DNA from: Anagrus nilaparvatae
Lineage: Eukaryota; Arthropoda; Insecta; Hymenoptera; Mymaridae
Direction of reading: 5' to 3'
NCBI GenBank assembly: GCA_022575985.1
Contig: JAKSXM010000272.1
Span: forward strand, 31,141,501 to 31,205,500
DNA length: 64,000 bases
The translations under genes were made by a program, and so were the position numbers. Under the pieces are notes generated by a model that ran no database searches, was not told the origin of the DNA, and was given only the letters and a program-made list of their open reading frames with translations. The stretch's first letter is position 1. Each line of letters starts with the position of its first letter. This document shows, piece by piece, positions 60,737-64,000 of this stretch.

Positions 60737-61705
60737 GGCCGTATTTGAAAACGAATTTAGTAAATTACTAGATTTATATTTATGTTGGTACTAAAGGGGG
60801 GCGGAATAATTTTTCGTATTTATAAACGATTTTGGGCTTCTGATTAAACTTGGGTGTTCTCTTTTTATGTTTTTATCATGATTTTCAGTTAAGTTATTTT
60901 GTTGTTTAATTATTTTCAGATTATTTTATGTTTAATGTTAAGAAAAAAAGATTAAGGTATTAAAAATTTTCTCTTTTCTCTCTTTATGTTTTTATCATGA
61001 TTTTCAGTTAAATTATTTTGTTGTTAAATTATTACACTTCATACTTAATACTTATTTAAAAATTAGCTGACAAATTAAATGAAGGAGACTTATTAGCAGA
61101 AATTGAAACCATGGGTTTTGAAACTCCAGAATAAGGTTACTTAGCAAAAATTAATTTTTGTTAATTATTGTTAATTAATTAAAAATTAATTATTGTTCCT
61201 TCAGGGACTAAGAATGTATCAATTGGCAAATTAGTATGCATAATAGTGTCTGATGAAGGGAGTGTAGCAGCGTTTAAAGATTTTAAAGATTCAAGTACTC
61301 CAGCACCTACTGCTTCAGCTATACACCACCACCTCCAGCAGCTCCCAAGCCTTCTTCACCTCAACCATCGGTTGCTAGTGCTCCGGTTTCATCACCCATT
61401 CAACAAGGAGACAGAATATTTGTAACTCCACTTGCAAGGAAACTTGCCTCGGAATTTATTTTCCATTTTACAATTATTTATTCTTTTTAATACCTTAATC
61501 TTTTTTTCTTAACATTAAACATAAAATAATCTGAAAATAATTAAAAAACAAAATAACTTAACTGAAAATCATGATAAAAAGAGAACACCCAAGTTTGATC
61601 AGAAGCCCAAAATCGTTTATAAATACGAAAAATTATTCCGCCCCCCTTTAGTACCAACATAAATATAAATCTAGTAATTTACTAAATTCGTTTTCAAATA
61701 CGGCC
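60737..61705. mobile_element. inverted-repeat element that captured a PDH-E2 gene fragment
   Basis: The left arm (60737 to about 60965) starts GGCCGTATTTGAAAACGAAT; the right arm (about 61480-61705) ends with its inverse. Over about 225 bp only a handful of differences were seen (for example CTGATTAAACTT versus CTGATCAAACTT). The left arm also contains a local duplication of TTTTTATCATGATTTTCAGT. TCT stands directly outside both ends, a possible 3-bp duplication. The space between the arms is the gene fragment at 61066-61457. Confidence 0.8.
61066..61457 (+). pseudogene. fragment of dihydrolipoyl acetyltransferase (PDH E2), broken
   Basis: The first part reads ADKLNEGDLLAEIET then MGFETPE, stop, GYLAKI. 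This is the lipoyl domain of the pyruvate dehydrogenase E2 subunit, but the DKAT block with the lipoylated lysine is missing between AEIET and MGFE, and a TAA interrupts the frame. After an intron-like stretch ending TTCCTTCAG (to 61204), homology resumes with GTKNVSIGKLVCIIVSDEG and VAAFKDFKDSS. Then a one-base frameshift near 61320 leads into a proline/alanine linker and GDRIFVTPLARKLASE, the start of the subunit-binding domain, where homology ends abruptly. Retention of an intron argues for DNA-level capture rather than retrotransposition. Confidence 0.85.
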
Positions 61706-62159
61706 TCTGTTCCGCGCGGGGCGGTCGCACTCCTCCAAAAAAAAACGAAGCGTACCCCCAAAAACGCTCCAGAAACCCGGCGATGTATTATATAAATTAA
61801 CCAAATAAAATAAGGAATTTTCTGGCTTTTTTTCTAATTTTATCAAGTGCGTTCCTTAAAAAAGAAGTAATTTCTCATATAAAATTCACAATCAGTTCTC
61901 TTTTTAAAATTACTTTATTTAATTACTTTATTTAATTTACATTAAATTAACCTAAATTACTTATTAAAAAATTGTATTTTATTCATCTATAATTGATGTA
62001 AATAAGTTTACGCAAGAAGTAAGACAATATTTTATATTTACTAGCTTCTAAGTACCAATAAATATCAATAAATATCAACAAAATTTTTTAACAAATAATT
62101 TTGACTATTTTTTTATCAAATAAAATTTGCAATAGGAATATTTGCAATACGAAGGAAAC
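61706..62159. other. upstream region of the transposase-derived gene
   Basis: 61706-61790 is unusually GC-rich for the window (TTCCGCGCGGGGCGGTCGCA). It may be a 5' leader or promoter, or the last part of a neighbouring repeat. A possible splice acceptor (CAATAG) at 62131-62135 lies in frame just before the first ATG of the next gene. Confidence 0.35.
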
Positions 62160-64000
62160 ATGACTAAAGATAAGGCACAAAAAGAAAGAAAAGCAGATAT
62201 GGCTTTGAAAATGGAGTGTGCAGAAGAGCCATTAAGTGCTGCTCAACTTTCATTTAAGCGAAATCTTCAAGAACAAAGTGATAAGGTAAAAGGTATGATA
62301 GAATCCATAGTAAACGAATATGGAGGTACTTTACTATGCCAAGCAGGAATGGTTTCTGCATATCAATATACCTTACCAACCAATGCACCTCAGCCTGGCC
62401 TGAAAACAACCCTACCATCTACTGTCACAGTCAATAAAGCTAGTGCAAACAATCAAACCATTAAATTAAACATGGTCAATAGCAATGCAGCTCAAGGCAA
62501 TATACAGCTAGTTATGGATCCACGAATGGGTGTTATTCTGGGTACTGTTGCTCCACAAATAACTAATGTCCCAATGGTTACTACAGCTAATAGCATTTCG
62601 TCTCCAACAATAACAACTAATACAACTAGAGTCATTCCTGCTCAAAAGTCAGCAGTTACTAGTAGACCATCAGAACAAACTAGTGTAGGAGGAATTAATC
62701 TTGGAAAAAATGGAGATCCAGCTGATGAAACTAATAAAAATTTACCTGACTCCAGGGAAGTAACATTCAATAAAATAAATGGTGGTCGAACATATCCTTC
62801 TTTAGTTGTTGTGGCTCGACCAAGTTTAAGGTCAAAAAATATAACTTCTCAAGTTGTTCAGAAAGAAAGATCTGATTTAGATATGAAAGTGAAAGGTATA
62901 TTGATGTTCCCAGCCACTAAATTCACAGAATGGTTGATACAACAAGGTCTAGTAAGATCAGAACAGATTTGTAGAAAACATAGCTATGGAAACCAGCAAA
63001 AGAAACTGAAACTTGGAATGTACAGTGATTCTGGAACATTTCCTTTATCTGGTGGCTATGTATGGATTTCAAGTTGTTGCCCTGATCAATATGTTTCTGT
63101 TTTTTACAACTCTATTTTTCAAAATGCAAAGTATACTCCAGCAATACTACTTAAATTAATTTACCATTGGGCTTGCCAAACGAATGTTCAAAATGTCATT
63201 TCATGGGTAAAGGTAACCAATTTGTATGTAAAAAATTTCTTTGCAACATTACGTAGTGTTTGTACAGCAGTTGTGTGGGACAAATGTAAAAAAATGGGTG
63301 GTAAAAATTCAATGATTCAAGTTGGTGTCATAAGTCTTGGCACAACATCTCAAGATGGAAATCTGAGACAAGTCAAAGTTGAAGTATTAGGTGTTTTAGA
63401 TCCTGAGACTTTGGATTTAAGATTAAGAGCATGTGAACCTATTAAAGATGGTGATAGATCTTATAAGAAACGTTTTAATAATATTTTAAGTCCATTAGCA
63501 GAATGGGTTAGTAAAGATTCAAAAATTTTAACTGATTTCACAGTTGATAAGGGGACATTATATGAAATGGGCTTTCATAATGTTATTCAATCAGCATTTA
63601 CTGATCAAAATCCTAGAAACTTAACCAGCAATTACCATATTATGGAATATCTTAGGAAAATTGTTCCTAGAATGTTTCAAAATACTTTAAGTTTATTGAG
63701 TAGACCTATGATACAACAGTTTTTAGATGAGCTAGTGTGGAGAGAAATGTATGGACCAACTCCTTTAAGAGCTTTTGATAACATAATATTACATACAGCA
63801 GAATTAACAAAATTAGAGACCGATGATGTTCTAATTGACCGTTTAGCAAAAATTGCTGATAACCCATTTCATAATTGGAGTTATACAGAAACTTCATTTC
63901 CTTCCATTATTGAAGTCTTACCAAAATCAAAAACTTCAGCTCCAATGGTTACTATACCTGGAGATTCAGCTCTTCATTCACGAATAGAAGTAGGAAAAAG
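62160..64000 (+). CDS. domesticated Merlin/ISXO2-type transposase-derived protein (3' end outside window)
   Basis: A single uninterrupted frame runs from ATG 62160 to the window edge, over 610 codons. Residues 1 to about 235 are a low-complexity, Ser/Thr/Asn/Gln-rich extension. From about 265 on, the order of elements matches IS1595/ISXO2-class (eukaryotic Merlin) transposases: a degenerate zinc-ribbon segment (GGYVWISSCCPDQY), a helical region (LLKLIYHWACQTNVQNVISW), KMGGKNSMIQVGVIS where active enzymes have the EIDES aspartate, VLGVLDPETLDLRL, ILTDFTVDKGTLYEMGF with the second aspartate, and NYHIMEYLRKIVPRMF leading to LDELVWREMYG. The first catalytic aspartate is missing, so strand transfer is unlikely; a host role in DNA binding is plausible. 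An upstream exon may exist: the frame is open back to a possible acceptor at 62135. Confidence 0.7.
   Translation, partial: MTKDKAQKERKADMALKMECAEEPLSAAQLSFKRNLQEQSDKVKGMIESIVNEYGGTLLCQAGMVSAYQYTLPTNAPQPGLKTTLPSTVTVNKASANNQTIKLNMVNSNAAQGNIQLVMDPRMGVILGTVAPQITNVPMVTTANSISSPTITTNTTRVIPAQKSAVTSRPSEQTSVGGINLGKNGDPADETNKNLPDSREVTFNKINGGRTYPSLVVVARPSLRSKNITSQVVQKERSDLDMKVKGILMFPATKFTEWLIQQGLVRSEQICRKHSYGNQQKKLKLGMYSDSGTFPLSGGYVWISSCCPDQYVSVFYNSIFQNAKYTPAILLKLIYHWACQTNVQNVISWVKVTNLYVKNFFATLRSVCTAVVWDKCKKMGGKNSMIQVGVISLGTTSQDGNLRQVKVEVLGVLDPETLDLRLRACEPIKDGDRSYKKRFNNILSPLAEWVSKDSKILTDFTVDKGTLYEMGFHNVIQSAFTDQNPRNLTSNYHIMEYLRKIVPRMFQNTLSLLSRPMIQQFLDELVWREMYGPTPLRAFDNIILHTAELTKLETDDVLIDRLAKIADNPFHNWSYTETSFPSIIEVLPKSKTSAPMVTIPGDSALHSRIEVGK

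Overview
This is a eukaryotic, very AT-rich nuclear window, almost certainly from an insect. Coding genes are split into many small exons with short AT-rich introns and ordinary GT-AG junctions. The one clear promoter has a TATA box and an arthropod TCAGT initiator preceded by GA repeats. The mix of long gene-poor spaces packed with fold-back repeats and compact housekeeping clusters is compatible with a hymenopteran such as a parasitoid wasp, but nothing here fixes the order. Because exons are short, every protein-coding gene below was assembled by hand from splice-consistent, phase-consistent exons.

Layout. 1-10431 (+) is the 3' two thirds of a rotatin (RTTN/Ana3) gene, 20 exons in the window, whose late introns have been inflated by a fold-back element and two MITEs. 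10432-30953 is gene-poor. It holds a four-exon gene for a predicted furin-processed glycine-rich secreted peptide (15580-17800), a hAT-like element with a target-site duplication (20943-23473), an orphan ABCA-type ATPase exon (24019-24129) and a 3.1 kb palindrome (26889-29968). 30954-31849 (+) encodes a small cysteine-free secreted helical protein. 31850-38890 is again repeats. 38860-52000 (+) is an inositol-trisphosphate 3-kinase gene with an 11 kb first intron that contains a 1.4 kb near-perfect palindrome and a 2.7 kb one.

From 52978 on, the sequence is gene-dense: RtcB RNA ligase (-), a Spc24-like kinetochore gene (+), a small promethin/LDAF1-like membrane protein (-), the mitochondrial S-adenosylmethionine carrier SLC25A26 (-) and a divergent V-ATPase subunit D (-). 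Then comes a 1 kb inverted-repeat element that has captured a broken piece of the pyruvate dehydrogenase E2 gene (60737-61705). Last is the start of a long intronless frame (62160 to the window end) whose C-terminal half looks like a domesticated Merlin/ISXO2-class transposase.

The most unusual feature of the window is its fold-back elements. At least eight long inverted repeats are built from similar modules (GGGTCGCTGATCACGAA; AACTACCCC-TAAAAGGGG), several with tandem monomers of about 140 bp in each arm and conserved ends of the type TACTCCAGTCAAA. Two of the larger elements sit inside transcribed introns. The genes themselves show no common pathway; they are ordinary neighbours.
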